36,461 bases of DNA from Caldisericaceae bacterium (GTDB taxonomy: Bacteria; Caldisericota; Caldisericia; Caldisericales; Caldisericaceae), in contig JALVXB010000028.1 of NCBI GenBank assembly GCA_027023025.1, positions 1 to 36,461 of the forward strand, read 5' to 3'. Position numbers and translations under genes: made by a program. Below the pieces are notes generated by a model. That model did not search any database and was not told the DNA's origin. It saw only the letters and a list, made by a program, of their open reading frames with translations. Below, piece after piece: positions 22,995 to 32,614 of the stretch (within the stretch, counting starts at the first letter, position 1; every line of letters begins with the position of its first letter).

Positions 22995-24641
22995 TCACCT
23001 CTTCTTTTTATTAAGTATACCAGAACGGTGCAAAGTTGTAAAATATTTTTTCGCAAACCTGTGGGATTCATCCCTGACCCTTTGCAAAAGCTTTAATACT
23101 TCAGAACGCCTTGATAGTCTTATAGGTTCACTCCGTCCTTCCACAAAGACGAGTTCTTCTTTCTTTGCAAGCGAAGCAATCTCCACATCTACATTAAGCA
23201 ACTTTTTAATTGCAATGGCAGAATCAAGCTGCCCTTTGCCACCATCAATAAGGAGAAGGTCTGGCATTTTGTCTGAAAACTCTTCTTCTGTACCCCGTTT
23301 GAAACGCCTGAACAAAACCTCTTTCAGCATGGCAAAGTCGTTTGGGCCTTCCACATACTTAATTTTAAACTTTCTGTACTGGTTCTTATCAGGCTTTCCA
23401 TTGGTAAAAACGACCATAGAACCTACGGCATCCTGTCCCGAAACATTTGATATGTCGTATCCTTCTATGCGTATTGGAAGATTTGAAAGTCCCAGTGCTT
23501 CTTTCACACTTTCCAGCAACTTTTTTTCTTTTAAAAGTTTTCTACGCTCAATGTAACTTTCAAGCTGTACCTTTGCGTTGTTTTCTGCCATCTTCACGAT
23601 ATTTTTCTGAAGTTCTCCCCGTGCCTGAATAATGCGCACCTTTGTGTTGTTTTGAGAAGAAAGAAATTCTTCCAATTGCTTCCCGTCGGGTAAATTTACG
23701 CCGATATAAATCTTATTAAAGTTTCCATGAAAAGGATTTTGCATAAGAAACTCTTTGACAATTTCTTCTCTTGTTGAACTGCCTGGTACATTCAGCAGAA
23801 AAGGATACGACGAAATAAGTTTTCCGTGTCTTACACTCATCTTTACGATAGAAGCAATTTTACCTTTCCGATAAACTCCAAATGCATCAAAAGAAACATT
23901 TCGTTCTACTACGACGCTTTGTTTTTCCATAAGGGAAAAAATACTGCGAATCTGGTCTCTGTATATAGCAGCCCGTTCAAACTCCAGATTTCTTTTTGCT
24001 TTCTCCATCTCGATTGAAAGCCTTTTTAAAACTCTGTCACTATTTCCCTTAAGAAAATCCTTTAAAGATTCTACAATTTTTAAGTAATCACTCCTTGAAA
24101 TTTTGTGCGCACAAGGGGCACTGCACAAACCGATGTGGTAGAGCAAGCAAGGCTCAATTGTTTTGTCTTCCGTAATCTTAATGTTGCAGGTGCGAATAGG
24201 GAAAATTTTTCTGATTGCCTTTATCGTAAGGTCAATAGCTTTTCCATGCGGAAAAGGCCCAAAGTACTCCCCATTCTGCCCCCTTATTCTGTAAACTTTC
24301 AAAAGCCTTGGATAGTCTTCACTTGTAATCTTTATGTAAGGGTAATTCTCGTCGTCTACAAGGCGGATATTATAAGGAGGCTTATACTTTTTTATTAGAT
24401 TGTTTTCAAGAAGGAGTGCTTCCTCCTCCGAGCCCGCTACGATAAAGTCTACAAACCGGATTTTACTACTGAGAGAGACAGTTTTGATATCGGAAGGATG
24501 GGCATACGAAGAAACTCTTTTTCTGAGAGATTTTGCTTTACCTACATATAACACCTTCCCTTTCTCGTCCTTCATTATGTAAACACCGGGAAGAAGGGGA
24601 AGGTGTTTTATTTCATCAGGGAACTTTATGCTACTTTGCAT
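22995..24641 (-). CDS. uvrC: UvrC nucleotide-excision-repair endonuclease, lacking the C-terminal HhH domain
   Basis: 548 residues. N-terminal GIY-YIG nuclease (LPGVYIMKDEKGKVLYVGKAKSLRKRV, about 14-95) for the 3' incision, CysRich segment (CNIKITEDKTIEPCLLYHIGLCSAPC), a UVR motif near 200-235 (EKAKRNLEFERAAIYRDQIRSI) that binds UvrB, and the RNase H-like nuclease (IEGYDISNVSGQDAVGSMVVF; LLIDGGKGQL; RDESHRFA) for the 5' incision. The protein stops about 20 residues after RDESHRFA, where most UvrC proteins continue into a two-HhH DNA-binding domain of about 60 residues. No such sequence follows in any frame before the next gene. Overlaps the rny end by 11 nt. Confidence 0.94.
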   Translation of the reverse strand: MQSSIKFPDEIKHLPLLPGVYIMKDEKGKVLYVGKAKSLRKRVSSYAHPSDIKTVSLSSKIRFVDFIVAGSEEEALLLENNLIKKYKPPYNIRLVDDENYPYIKITSEDYPRLLKVYRIRGQNGEYFGPFPHGKAIDLTIKAIRKIFPIRTCNIKITEDKTIEPCLLYHIGLCSAPCAHKISRSDYLKIVESLKDFLKGNSDRVLKRLSIEMEKAKRNLEFERAAIYRDQIRSIFSLMEKQSVVVERNVSFDAFGVYRKGKIASIVKMSVRHGKLISSYPFLLNVPGSSTREEIVKEFLMQNPFHGNFNKIYIGVNLPDGKQLEEFLSSQNNTKVRIIQARGELQKNIVKMAENNAKVQLESYIERRKLLKEKKLLESVKEALGLSNLPIRIEGYDISNVSGQDAVGSMVVFTNGKPDKNQYRKFKIKYVEGPNDFAMLKEVLFRRFKRGTEEEFSDKMPDLLLIDGGKGQLDSAIAIKKLLNVDVEIASLAKKEELVFVEGRSEPIRLSRRSEVLKLLQRVRDESHRFAKKYFTTLHRSGILNKKKR

Positions 24642-26187
24642 AATCCGTGTAACGGGTTTCTCGCACTACCGTTACTTTTATTATGCCCGGATATACAACC
24701 TCCTGTTCGATTTTTTTTGCAACATCGTGAGAAATTTTCAGTGCAAGATTTTCGTCTATTTCCGTAGGATTTACCATAATACGGACTTCTCTTCCTGCCT
24801 GAACGACAAAAGCTTTTTTAATGCCCGGGACTGAAGATGCAATTTTCTCTATCTCTTCAAGCCTCTTTATGTACACTTCAAGATTCTCTCTTCTTGCTCC
24901 AGGCCTCGTTGCAGAAAGCGTATCTGCAATTTGAACAATGGTATCAAGTACATTTTCAGGTTTTACTTCGTTATGGTGTGCTGCGACTGCATGAACTACG
25001 AGTGGATTTTCACCATATCGCTTCAAAAGGTCCGCACCAATCAAAGCGTGAGGCCCTTCAATTTCGCTGCCCATAACCTTACCAATGTCGTGAAGGAATG
25101 CAGCGCGTTTTGCAAGGGTTACATTTTCCCCAAGTTCCGATGCGAGAATACTTGCAATCATCGCACTTTCAATGGAATGCTGAAGCAAATTTTGTCCAAA
25201 ACTCGTTCTGAATTTCATTCTACCTATAAGCTTCTTTATTTCAAGCGGCACATTGTATATAGAAACGGACATAAGTGCTTCTTCAGCTTCTTTAAGTATC
25301 ATCTGTTCTACATCTTTCTCTGCTTCTCTTACGAAGTCTTCAATGCGTGCAGGATGAATCCTTCCGTCCAGTATAAGATGCTCTAACGCTTGCTTTGCTA
25401 CTTCCCTCCTTATGGGGTCAAAGCAGGACAGCGTTACGGCTTCTGGCGTGTCGTCCACCAGTACATCAACACCTGTAAGCGTTTCAAAAGTTCTTATATT
25501 TCTACCCTCACGCCCAATAATACGCCCTTTAATTTCTTCTGACGGAAGAGGTACTACAGAAACGGTCGTCTCTGACACATAGTCAGTAGCGCATCTTTCC
25601 ATTGCTTCGGAAAGAATCACTTTTGCTTTTTGCTCTACATCCGTCTGAAGTTCTTCTTCCATTTCTTTTATGCGTTTTGCGTATTCCCCTTGAAGTTCTT
25701 TCTCAATGTTTTCAAGAACAATGCGCCTTGCTTCGTCAGGCGAAAGACCCGCAACCCTGAAGTATTGTGCTTCGGCTTCCTTCATTTTCTCTTCGACTGC
25801 TTTTCGCATCCGTTCTACTTCCTGTTCTTTTCTTACGAGCTCTTTCTCCTTGTATTCGAGAGAATTAAGTTTATGCTCTGCAGCTTCTTCTTTTCTCAGC
25901 AGCCGGGATTCTATTTCCTGTATTTGTTTCTGTTCCTGTTTTATCCGATTTTCCAGTTCGTCCTCTTTTTTCTCAAACTGCTTTTTAAGGTTTATTTCCA
26001 TATCAAGGCGGGCGGATTGAATTTCTCTTTCGGCTTCTTCTTTTCGTTTTTTAATGTATTCTTCTATAGAACCTATTTTGGTTTTGTAGATGTAGCCCTC
26101 GAAGAAAAACCCTAATAGAAAACCAATTGCAAGCATTGCAATGGTAATAATCAAATATAAAATGTATGGAACCTGCATGTTTCGCAC
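24631..26187 (-). CDS. rny: Ribonuclease Y
   Basis: 518 residues. One N-terminal transmembrane helix (about 8-30, ILYLIITIAMLAIGFLLGFFF), a long Glu/Lys-rich coiled coil to about 200, a KH domain (IKGRIIGREGRNIRTFETLTGVDVLVDDTPEAV) and an HD domain with the metal motif FLHDIGKV followed by AAHHNEV. It is the membrane-bound endonuclease that starts mRNA decay. The start is GTG at 26187, supported by GGAGG 7 nt upstream; the in-frame ATG nine bases later lies too far from it. It follows recX by 4 bp, an arrangement (recA-recX-rny) seen in several bacterial groups. Confidence 0.97.
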   Translation of the reverse strand: MRNMQVPYILYLIITIAMLAIGFLLGFFFEGYIYKTKIGSIEEYIKKRKEEAEREIQSARLDMEINLKKQFEKKEDELENRIKQEQKQIQEIESRLLRKEEAAEHKLNSLEYKEKELVRKEQEVERMRKAVEEKMKEAEAQYFRVAGLSPDEARRIVLENIEKELQGEYAKRIKEMEEELQTDVEQKAKVILSEAMERCATDYVSETTVSVVPLPSEEIKGRIIGREGRNIRTFETLTGVDVLVDDTPEAVTLSCFDPIRREVAKQALEHLILDGRIHPARIEDFVREAEKDVEQMILKEAEEALMSVSIYNVPLEIKKLIGRMKFRTSFGQNLLQHSIESAMIASILASELGENVTLAKRAAFLHDIGKVMGSEIEGPHALIGADLLKRYGENPLVVHAVAAHHNEVKPENVLDTIVQIADTLSATRPGARRENLEVYIKRLEEIEKIASSVPGIKKAFVVQAGREVRIMVNPTEIDENLALKISHDVAKKIEQEVVYPGIIKVTVVRETRYTDYAK

Positions 26188-26191
26188 ATCC

Positions 26192-26665
26192 TCACCTCCT
26201 GTCTTTCAACTCAGCGAGGACCTTCCTAACTGTAAACTCTCTATAACCTCTGCTTGAAAGGAAACTGCCTAACTTATCAAGCGGCCGTTTCGTCGAAAGC
26301 GAAAGTGCATTTTCTCTTTCTTTATTTTCGTCGTATATGACCGAAAGTAAAGGCTCGAATACTTCATGTTTTATACCTTTTGCTATTAATAAATATTTGA
26401 TTTTCAAATACCCATATTTCTTCTCAAAAGCATATTTTCTAATAAGTCTTTCGGCATATAGTTTCTCGTTAAGAAGCTCCCGCTCAGTTAATTTATTAAT
26501 CGTATTTTTAACTTCTTCTTCACTATACTTCTTTCTTAATTTTTGCTTTAACTCTTTTACCGAATAATCCCTTCTGGAAAGAAGCCTGAGTGCGTAATTA
26601 AAACACGAAATAGGTTTACTGCTTCGCGCTTTCTTCTTCCTCTTCCTTTCCGAAGAATTTATCAT
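26192..26665 (-). CDS. recX: RecX regulatory protein
   Basis: 157 residues, the usual RecX size, made of three-helix repeats: [39 protein letters not shown], then [34 protein letters not shown], then [24 protein letters not shown]. RecX binds RecA filaments and modulates them. The predicted ATG lies 50 nt inside recA, in another frame; the Lys/Arg-rich first 15 residues overlap the RecA acidic tail. The overlap implies coupled translation. I see no good internal start that would shorten it without losing the first repeat. Confidence 0.88.
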   Translation of the reverse strand: MINSSERKRKKKARSSKPISCFNYALRLLSRRDYSVKELKQKLRKKYSEEEVKNTINKLTERELLNEKLYAERLIRKYAFEKKYGYLKIKYLLIAKGIKHEVFEPLLSVIYDENKERENALSLSTKRPLDKLGSFLSSRGYREFTVRKVLAELKDRR

Positions 26666-27647
26666 TCACTTCTTTCCTTACCTTTTCCAGAATTTCAGGA
26701 TGCTCAGAAATAAAATTAATCGCGTTATCTCTGCCCTGCCCGAGTTTAATGTCTCCATAAGAATAATAAGAGCCTGCTTTTTTAATAACTCCTGCCTTTA
26801 CTGCTACATCAAACAGATCTGCAAGTTTTGACACGCCTTTCCCAAAAATCAGGTCAACGATTGCCTCTCTATATGGAGGAGCAACTTTATTTTTTACGAC
26901 CTTTATCCTTAACCTGTTGCCAATAACCACGCCTTTGTCCTTAATACTCTCTACTCTTCTGATGTCGAGTCTTACAGAGGAGTAAAACTTTAACGCACGG
27001 CCACCAGGCGTTACTTCGGGATTGCCAAACACGATACCTATTTTTTCTCTTAACTGGTTAATAAATATAACGCAGGTTTTAGACTTGCTTATAGAACCCG
27101 TAAGTTTCCTTAATGCCTGCGACATAAGGCGTGCCTGGACGCCCATAAACGAATCGCCCATATCGCCTTCGAGCTCTGTTTTTGGCACGAGTGCAGCAAC
27201 CGAATCCAGAACCACGATGTCCACCGCACCAGAGCGCACAAATGTATCGATAATTTCAAGTGCCTGCTCTGCATAATCCGGCTGCGATATAATCAGGTCG
27301 TCGATATTTACTCCGAGGTTTGCTGCATACTCCGGAGAAAACGCGTGTTCAACATCCACAAACAATGCTTTACCGCCTTCTTTTTGTGCATTTGCAACGG
27401 CCTCCAGTGCAAGCGTCGTTTTACCCGTACCTTCGGGGCCGTATATTTCAATAATTCTGCCTCTGGGAAACCCACCTGCACCAAGTGCAATGTCCAGAGA
27501 AAGAATGCCCGTGGGAATTACTTCTACAGAAAGATGAGACTTTTTATCCCCCAAACGCATTACAGAACCCTTGCCAAACTCCTTCTCGACCTGCGCAATG
27601 GCAAGCTTAAGCGCATTTTCTTTATTAATATTTTCCTTATTTGCCAT
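26616..27647 (-). CDS. recA: RecA recombinase
   Basis: 343 residues. DNA-dependent ATPase for homologous strand exchange and the coprotease of SOS responses. Walker A is GPEGTGKT at 70-77; Walker B region [15 protein letters not shown]; loop L1 [55 protein letters not shown] covers L2. The C-terminus is acidic ([11 protein letters not shown]), as usual. AGAGAGG precedes the ATG. It has its own predicted promoter in the gap after thpR and overlaps recX. Confidence 0.98.
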   Translation of the reverse strand: MANKENINKENALKLAIAQVEKEFGKGSVMRLGDKKSHLSVEVIPTGILSLDIALGAGGFPRGRIIEIYGPEGTGKTTLALEAVANAQKEGGKALFVDVEHAFSPEYAANLGVNIDDLIISQPDYAEQALEIIDTFVRSGAVDIVVLDSVAALVPKTELEGDMGDSFMGVQARLMSQALRKLTGSISKSKTCVIFINQLREKIGIVFGNPEVTPGGRALKFYSSVRLDIRRVESIKDKGVVIGNRLRIKVVKNKVAPPYREAIVDLIFGKGVSKLADLFDVAVKAGVIKKAGSYYSYGDIKLGQGRDNAINFISEHPEILEKVRKEVNDKFFGKEEEEESAKQ

Positions 27648-27665
27648 ATTCTTACCTCTCTTTAC

Positions 27666-27684
27666 GAAAATTTATCTATTTTTC
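27666..27684. promoter_or_regulatory. Candidate operator at the recA transcription start
   Basis: GAAAATTTATCTATTTTTC is an imperfect inverted repeat with GAAAA/TTTTC ends, directly downstream of the recA -10 and covering the predicted start site. The position suits a repressor such as LexA, but the sequence is not a known LexA box and its AT richness makes chance possible. Confidence 0.3.
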
Positions 27685-27712
27685 ATTATAGTTAATTTTC
27701 AAGCGAAATCAA
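27685..27712 (-). promoter_or_regulatory. Predicted recA promoter
   Basis: TTGATT (27712-27707, inside the 3' end of thpR) and TATAAT (27690-27685), spacer 16 bp. Leader of about 30 nt containing AGAGAGGT. Confidence 0.6.
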
Positions 27713-28229
27713 ACTGAGCAATTACTTCGTATATAGGGCCATACCTAGTTAAAGTGCTTTTTACTAAAGATAAACCGCTTGCACTTACGCTTAAAGAAGG
27801 AAAATCAATGTCGGCACGGGAGATATCAAGAGGTGCGCGCGTCCTGCCAAGCGTTAAGTGTGGGACATAACTCTTCTCCTGATTGAAGCCAAGTGTGCTT
27901 AAATCGTTATCTATAACTTTCATTAATTCAATAATTCTTTCTCCATCTTTTACTGCAACAAAGATAACTTTTGCACGCCTTTTATTTGGAAATGCAGAAA
28001 TACCCTGATAAATAAAAACAAAATTGGTAAATCTGCTGGCAATGTCTTCCAATTTTGCTTTCACAAGATCACTCTGAAAATTTTCTACTTCTCCGAGAAA
28101 CTTCAGCGTAAGGTGTAAATTATTTTTATCCACCCATTTTACATTGTGGTATTTTCTCATTAATGCTTTCTCTACGGAGAAAACTTTGTTTTTATCAAGA
28201 TCTGTTTTTAAGGCTATAAATAATCTCAT
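27699..28229 (-). CDS. thpR: RNA 2',3'-cyclic phosphodiesterase
   Basis: 176 residues, the 2H phosphoesterase (LigT/ThpR) family. The two HxT[x] motifs are LHLTLKFLGEV near 42 and PHLTLGRTRAP near 127, at the right separation. The enzyme hydrolyses 2',3'-cyclic phosphate ends of RNA to 2'-phosphates. The ATG overlaps the rimO stop as ATGA. It is near rny but in the preceding transcription unit. Confidence 0.93.
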   Translation of the reverse strand: MRLFIALKTDLDKNKVFSVEKALMRKYHNVKWVDKNNLHLTLKFLGEVENFQSDLVKAKLEDIASRFTNFVFIYQGISAFPNKRRAKVIFVAVKDGERIIELMKVIDNDLSTLGFNQEKSYVPHLTLGRTRAPLDISRADIDFPSLSVSASGLSLVKSTLTRYGPIYEVIAQFDFA

Positions 28230-29548
28230 AATTTTCTAATTGCTTTTGCAAAGAGTTTTTCTTCGTCAAAATCGTATATTTTTGCTTTATAAATGCTTCC
28301 TTCTTCAACGACTTCGTCGTTATCAATTACAACAAAGTCGTCAATCTCCGGCGCATCGTAAACCGTCCTGCCTATAAAAGCATTCACAGTCTCGTCAAAG
28401 TAATCCACTATAATGTCCATTTGTTTTCCGTTCATACGAGAGAACTTCTCCACATTTATATCGTGCTGCAACTTCTCAATAATGTGCTGCCTTTCAATTT
28501 TAGTTTTTTTATTTACCCGTTTGTCCAATGAATAGCTCTCCGTTCCTTTTTCCCTGAAAAACGGAAACACGCCAAGGTGTTCAAACTTTGCCTTCTTTAC
28601 GAACTCGATAAGTTCGTTAAATTCTTTTTCGCTTTCTCCAGGAAAACCAACGATTACAGTCGTGCGGACTGCTATTCCATGAGACTTTAGCTTATCAATA
28701 AGTAGTTCGATATCTTTTTTACTGCCTATTCTACGCATCCTTTTAAGGATAAAGTTGCTAATGTGCTGGATAGGGACATCAATGTAAGGCACTACCTTAT
28801 TATCATTTGATGTAATGTACTCTATAAGCTCGTTAGAAATTTCAGAAGGATAAGTGTATAAAAGCCTAATCCATCTAATACCTTTCACCCTGTTCAGCAA
28901 ATTTAGCAAGTCAAGAAGGCTATTTTTCCCGTACAGGTCTATTCCGTACTGCGTCGTATCCTGCGCAATTAGAATGAGTTCCTTCACGCCGTTCTCTGCA
29001 AGTGACTCTGCCTCAGAAACGAGAAATTCCACATCAAAGCTGTGCACTGGCCCTTTAATTTTAGGGATTAAACAAAAAGCACACTTATGGTTGCAACCGT
29101 CCGCTATTTTGAGGTACTCGTAATGAGGAAGCGTAATCTGCAAACGAGCAAACTCTTCAGAGCGCACCGTACTATCCACAAACGCTTTTCCTCTCCCAAG
29201 CAGTGCGCTTTCTACATCTCCAATGTTGTTCGTTCCGGTTATTGCATCTACCTCCGGGAACTTTTCTAACAGTTTTTCTTTTACGAGAGAAGGATAACAT
29301 CCTGAAACGATAACTTTTGTAACTTTACCACTTTCCTTTTTTTCGATAAATTCTCTTATTACTGCTTCAGACTCTGCCCTTGCACTTTCAAGAAATGCAC
29401 AGGTATTAATGATGACAGAGCGTGCTTCGTCCGTATCAAATGTAATAGAAAACCCATCCTGTATAAGAAGGCCCAATATTCTTTCGCTATCCACTATATT
29501 CTTGGGACATCCAAGGCTCACAATACCAATAGGTTCAAAATTCCTCAT
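28226..29548 (-). CDS. rimO: Ribosomal protein S12 methylthiotransferase
   Basis: 440 residues. A radical-SAM enzyme with two [4Fe-4S] clusters that methylthiolates Asp in ribosomal protein S12. The N-terminal UPF0004 domain has GIVSLGCPKNIVDSERILG (C14), NTCAFLESA and a third Cys (VSGCYPSLV); the radical-SAM CxxxCxxC is CNHKCAFC; a TRAM domain ends the protein (YDAPEIDDFVVI). LGCPKN with NxVDSE is typical of RimO and not MiaB. The ATG follows the rodZ-like TAG directly with no gap. Confidence 0.96.
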   Translation of the reverse strand: MRNFEPIGIVSLGCPKNIVDSERILGLLIQDGFSITFDTDEARSVIINTCAFLESARAESEAVIREFIEKKESGKVTKVIVSGCYPSLVKEKLLEKFPEVDAITGTNNIGDVESALLGRGKAFVDSTVRSEEFARLQITLPHYEYLKIADGCNHKCAFCLIPKIKGPVHSFDVEFLVSEAESLAENGVKELILIAQDTTQYGIDLYGKNSLLDLLNLLNRVKGIRWIRLLYTYPSEISNELIEYITSNDNKVVPYIDVPIQHISNFILKRMRRIGSKKDIELLIDKLKSHGIAVRTTVIVGFPGESEKEFNELIEFVKKAKFEHLGVFPFFREKGTESYSLDKRVNKKTKIERQHIIEKLQHDINVEKFSRMNGKQMDIIVDYFDETVNAFIGRTVYDAPEIDDFVVIDNDEVVEEGSIYKAKIYDFDEEKLFAKAIRKL

Positions 29549-30295
29549 CTAGGGCTTTTTGTACACAACCTCCACGACTTTCTTATTTTTACTCACAACG
29601 CCTAATTTTTTCCCGTTCAAAGTAACAAAGGCATGCGTTGCATTTCCAAACAGAATTTTTACATAGTTCTTCCCCTTAAACTCTTTTTCCTCACCAGGGT
29701 GAATAAAAAGCTGAGTATACTTTCCGTCAATCGTAACACCTACCCAGCATAACTTATCTGCAGAAACCACGACATCCACGCCAGAGTAGGCCTTTTTTGG
29801 AGGATTTAGCTTATTTTCTGAAGAAGGTGGATTTTGCTCGTTTGCAGGTTTCTGCTGACCTGACGAAGGGGTTTTGTTTTCATTTTTAGAAGAGTTTTTA
29901 CTTTCGGAGGGCGTCGTAATTTGCGTTCCTGAATTATTTTTAGGATGATTGCTTAACGAATACTTAACAAATATACCGATAACAATCGCAATAATAACAG
30001 CACCGATAACGACAAAAGTCGTAATGTTATTTTTGTTTTTATTAGGTTGATGTGTATCTTCTTTTTTATCAAAAAGAGACTTGTATTGTAACACAAGAGG
30101 CTCCGGGTCAAGCCCAAGAGCCTCCGCATACTTTCTTATGTAAGCGTTCACAAAACCGTCGTAGCGCTCAAACTTGTTGTTTTCTATCTGCTCAAGATAA
30201 TACTTTCGAACGAGCGTTTTATTTGATATGTCTTCCAGCGTAAGGTGTTGTCTTTCTCTTTCGCTCTTTAAGTAATCACCAATATTAGGTTTCAA
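29549..30295 (-). CDS. RodZ-like helix-turn-helix membrane protein
   Basis: 248 residues. Residues 1-75 are a RodZ-type HTH (GDYLKSERERQHLTLEDISNKTLVRKYYLEQIENNKFERY), with a transmembrane helix near 92-115 (ITTFVVIGAVIIAIVIGIFVKYSL), a Ser/Asn/Pro-rich linker to about 170 and a C-terminal DUF4115 domain (DVVVSADKLCWVGVTIDGK...GEEKEFKGKNYVKILFGNA). RodZ connects the MreB cytoskeleton to cell-wall synthesis. The start is TTG, with AAAGG close upstream, and it overlaps the end of lon by 11 nt. The rodZ-rimO pairing is frequent. Confidence 0.87.
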   Translation of the reverse strand: MKPNIGDYLKSERERQHLTLEDISNKTLVRKYYLEQIENNKFERYDGFVNAYIRKYAEALGLDPEPLVLQYKSLFDKKEDTHQPNKNKNNITTFVVIGAVIIAIVIGIFVKYSLSNHPKNNSGTQITTPSESKNSSKNENKTPSSGQQKPANEQNPPSSENKLNPPKKAYSGVDVVVSADKLCWVGVTIDGKYTQLFIHPGEEKEFKGKNYVKILFGNATHAFVTLNGKKLGVVSKNKKVVEVVYKKP

Positions 30296-32603
30296 AGGCT
30301 ACCTTTAACACCTCCTCGACATCATCAATCAAAACAAACTTTAGTTTATTCTTTGCTACTTTCGGAATCTTTTTCAGGTCGTTTTTGTTTTGTTTCGGTA
30401 AAACAATCGTCTTAATACCGGCTCTATAAGCACCCAGTACTTTTTCTTTTATGCCACCAACGGGCAAAACTCTTCCCCGTAAAGTAATTTCACCCGTCAT
30501 TGCAACATCTTTGTTTACTGGTTTTTCCGTAAGTATAGAAACGAGAGTCGTGAAAATCGTAATCCCTGCAGAAGGGCCTTCTTTTGGCACGGCACCTTCA
30601 GGCACGTGAATGTGTATGTCGTACTTGTTGTAAAAGTCTGGGTCTATTCCGAACTTCTCGGCATGCGAACGCACATAACTTAATGCAGCCTGAGCGCTTT
30701 CTTTCATTACATCGCCAAGCTGCCCCGTCAAAATCAAATTCCCCTTCCCTTTCATCTTCGTTGCTTCAATGTAAACAATGTCACCGCCAGCAGATGTTAC
30801 GACCATACCACAAGCAACACCTACCTGACTCTTCTTTTCCTGCATACTTACGGGGAATACAGGATTGCCAAGGTATTTCTCAAGATTCTTCGTAGTAATT
30901 ATCACCTTTACAGAACCTTTTTCTGCCTTTTCCTTTGCAACCTTACGCATTACTTTCATAATTATGCGCTCAAGATTTCTAAGCCCTGCTTCGCGCGTAT
31001 ATTCCCTGATTATTCTCAGCAAAGCATTATTACTAAACTCAAGCTCCTTTTCAGTAAGGCCGTGTGCTTTTAACTGTTTCGGTATAATAAACTTCTTCGC
31101 TATTTCTATTTTTTCTTCGTCAATGTATCCCGGAAGAGAAATAACTTCCATTCTGTCAAGAAGAGCAGGTGGAATTGTATCCACGATGTTTGCAGTGGTA
31201 ATAAATAACACTTCTGAAAGGTCAAACGGAAGCTCTATGTAATGGTCAGAAAATGCATTATTCTGTTCAGGGTCAAGCGCCTCAAGCAATGCGGCAGTAG
31301 GATCGCCTCTAAAATCTGCACCCACTTTATCAATTTCATCTAACAGGAAAACGGGATTTTTAACGCCTGCCTGTTTTATACCCTGAATAATCCTGCCAGG
31401 CATTGCGCCCACATAAGTCCTTCTGTGTCCTCTTATTTCTGCTTCGTCTCTGATGCCGCCAAGAGAAACATGCACAAATTTTCTGTTCAGTGCTTCTGCT
31501 ATTGAACGCCCGAGAGATGTTTTTCCAACGCCAGGAGGTCCAACAAAACATATAATCGGACCTTTAATGTTCTTCGTAAGTTTTTTAACGGCGATAATCT
31601 CGAGAATTCTCTCCTTAATGTCGTTAAGGTCGTAGTGGTTCTTATCGAGAATTTCCTTTGCCTTTTTAATGTCTATACGGTCCCTCGTCCGTTTATCCCA
31701 AGGGAGGTCAATCAACCAGTCCAAATATGTACGGATTACGGCGCTCTCAGGGCTCATCGCCGGTATCTTTTTGAGTCTTTCTAATTCCTCTTCTATCTTA
31801 TCTTTCACATAAGAAGGAAACTTCCTTCCCTTCATCTTCTTTTTGTATTCGCCTATTTCACCGACTTCTTCGCCAACTTCGCCAAGCTCTTTCTCAATTT
31901 CTTTTAACTTTTCTCTGAGGAAGTATTCCTTCTGGCTTTTTTCTATTTTGTTTCTTACCTCTTCGTCTATCTTTCGACTTAACTCCAATATTTCGTCCTC
32001 ACGCTCAAGGTAGTGGACGATCTTTTTAAGCCTTTCCGTAACATCAATCGTTGAAAGTAAGTCCTGCTTTTCCTCGATACTCAAAAACAGGTTGGCCGCA
32101 ACTATGTCAGCAAATCTATCAGGATCAGTTGCATTCGTTAAAGATACGATAATATCTTGTGGTACTTTTTTATTTAACTCAGCGTAAAGAGAGAACTTTT
32201 CCACTATAAGTCGCATCAACGCGTCCTGCTCAAGAGTTTTCTGAGCCTCGCCTTTCTCTATCGGCTCTACATCTACTTTCCAGTAAGGTTCGTTTGTATA
32301 AAACTTTTTAATTTTTACCCTCTGAATGCCTTCAACAAAAATTCTGTAAGTGCCGTCGGGCAACTTTAATATTTGTAGAATTTCAGCCCCTACGCCAACA
32401 GAATACACATCATTTTCAGTGGGTTCTTCCACGATTCCCTTTTTCTGTGTAGCAAGAACAATCCTCTTGTTCGTTTCGAGGGCCTTTTCTATGGAAGCAA
32501 TCGACTTTTGCCTGCCAACGAGAAGTGGAATCACCATATATGGAAAAACTACTATGTTTCTAAGCGGTATGAACGGTGCCTCAGTCATATCCCAGTTCTT
32601 CAA
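30285..32603 (-). CDS. lon: ATP-dependent Lon protease
   Basis: 772 residues, LonA type without a membrane segment. N-terminal substrate domain ([25 protein letters not shown]), coiled coil, AAA+ module with [18 protein letters not shown] and Walker [11 protein letters not shown], and the C-terminal protease with the catalytic dyad S678 ([10 protein letters not shown]) and K721. It degrades misfolded and regulatory proteins. The start is TTG at 32603, supported by GGAGG 7 nt upstream. It is the last protease gene of tig-clpP-clpX-lon. Confidence 0.97.
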   Translation of the reverse strand: MKNWDMTEAPFIPLRNIVVFPYMVIPLLVGRQKSIASIEKALETNKRIVLATQKKGIVEEPTENDVYSVGVGAEILQILKLPDGTYRIFVEGIQRVKIKKFYTNEPYWKVDVEPIEKGEAQKTLEQDALMRLIVEKFSLYAELNKKVPQDIIVSLTNATDPDRFADIVAANLFLSIEEKQDLLSTIDVTERLKKIVHYLEREDEILELSRKIDEEVRNKIEKSQKEYFLREKLKEIEKELGEVGEEVGEIGEYKKKMKGRKFPSYVKDKIEEELERLKKIPAMSPESAVIRTYLDWLIDLPWDKRTRDRIDIKKAKEILDKNHYDLNDIKERILEIIAVKKLTKNIKGPIICFVGPPGVGKTSLGRSIAEALNRKFVHVSLGGIRDEAEIRGHRRTYVGAMPGRIIQGIKQAGVKNPVFLLDEIDKVGADFRGDPTAALLEALDPEQNNAFSDHYIELPFDLSEVLFITTANIVDTIPPALLDRMEVISLPGYIDEEKIEIAKKFIIPKQLKAHGLTEKELEFSNNALLRIIREYTREAGLRNLERIIMKVMRKVAKEKAEKGSVKVIITTKNLEKYLGNPVFPVSMQEKKSQVGVACGMVVTSAGGDIVYIEATKMKGKGNLILTGQLGDVMKESAQAALSYVRSHAEKFGIDPDFYNKYDIHIHVPEGAVPKEGPSAGITIFTTLVSILTEKPVNKDVAMTGEITLRGRVLPVGGIKEKVLGAYRAGIKTIVLPKQNKNDLKKIPKVAKNKLKFVLIDDVEEVLKVAFET

Positions 32604-32614
32604 TCTATCACCTC

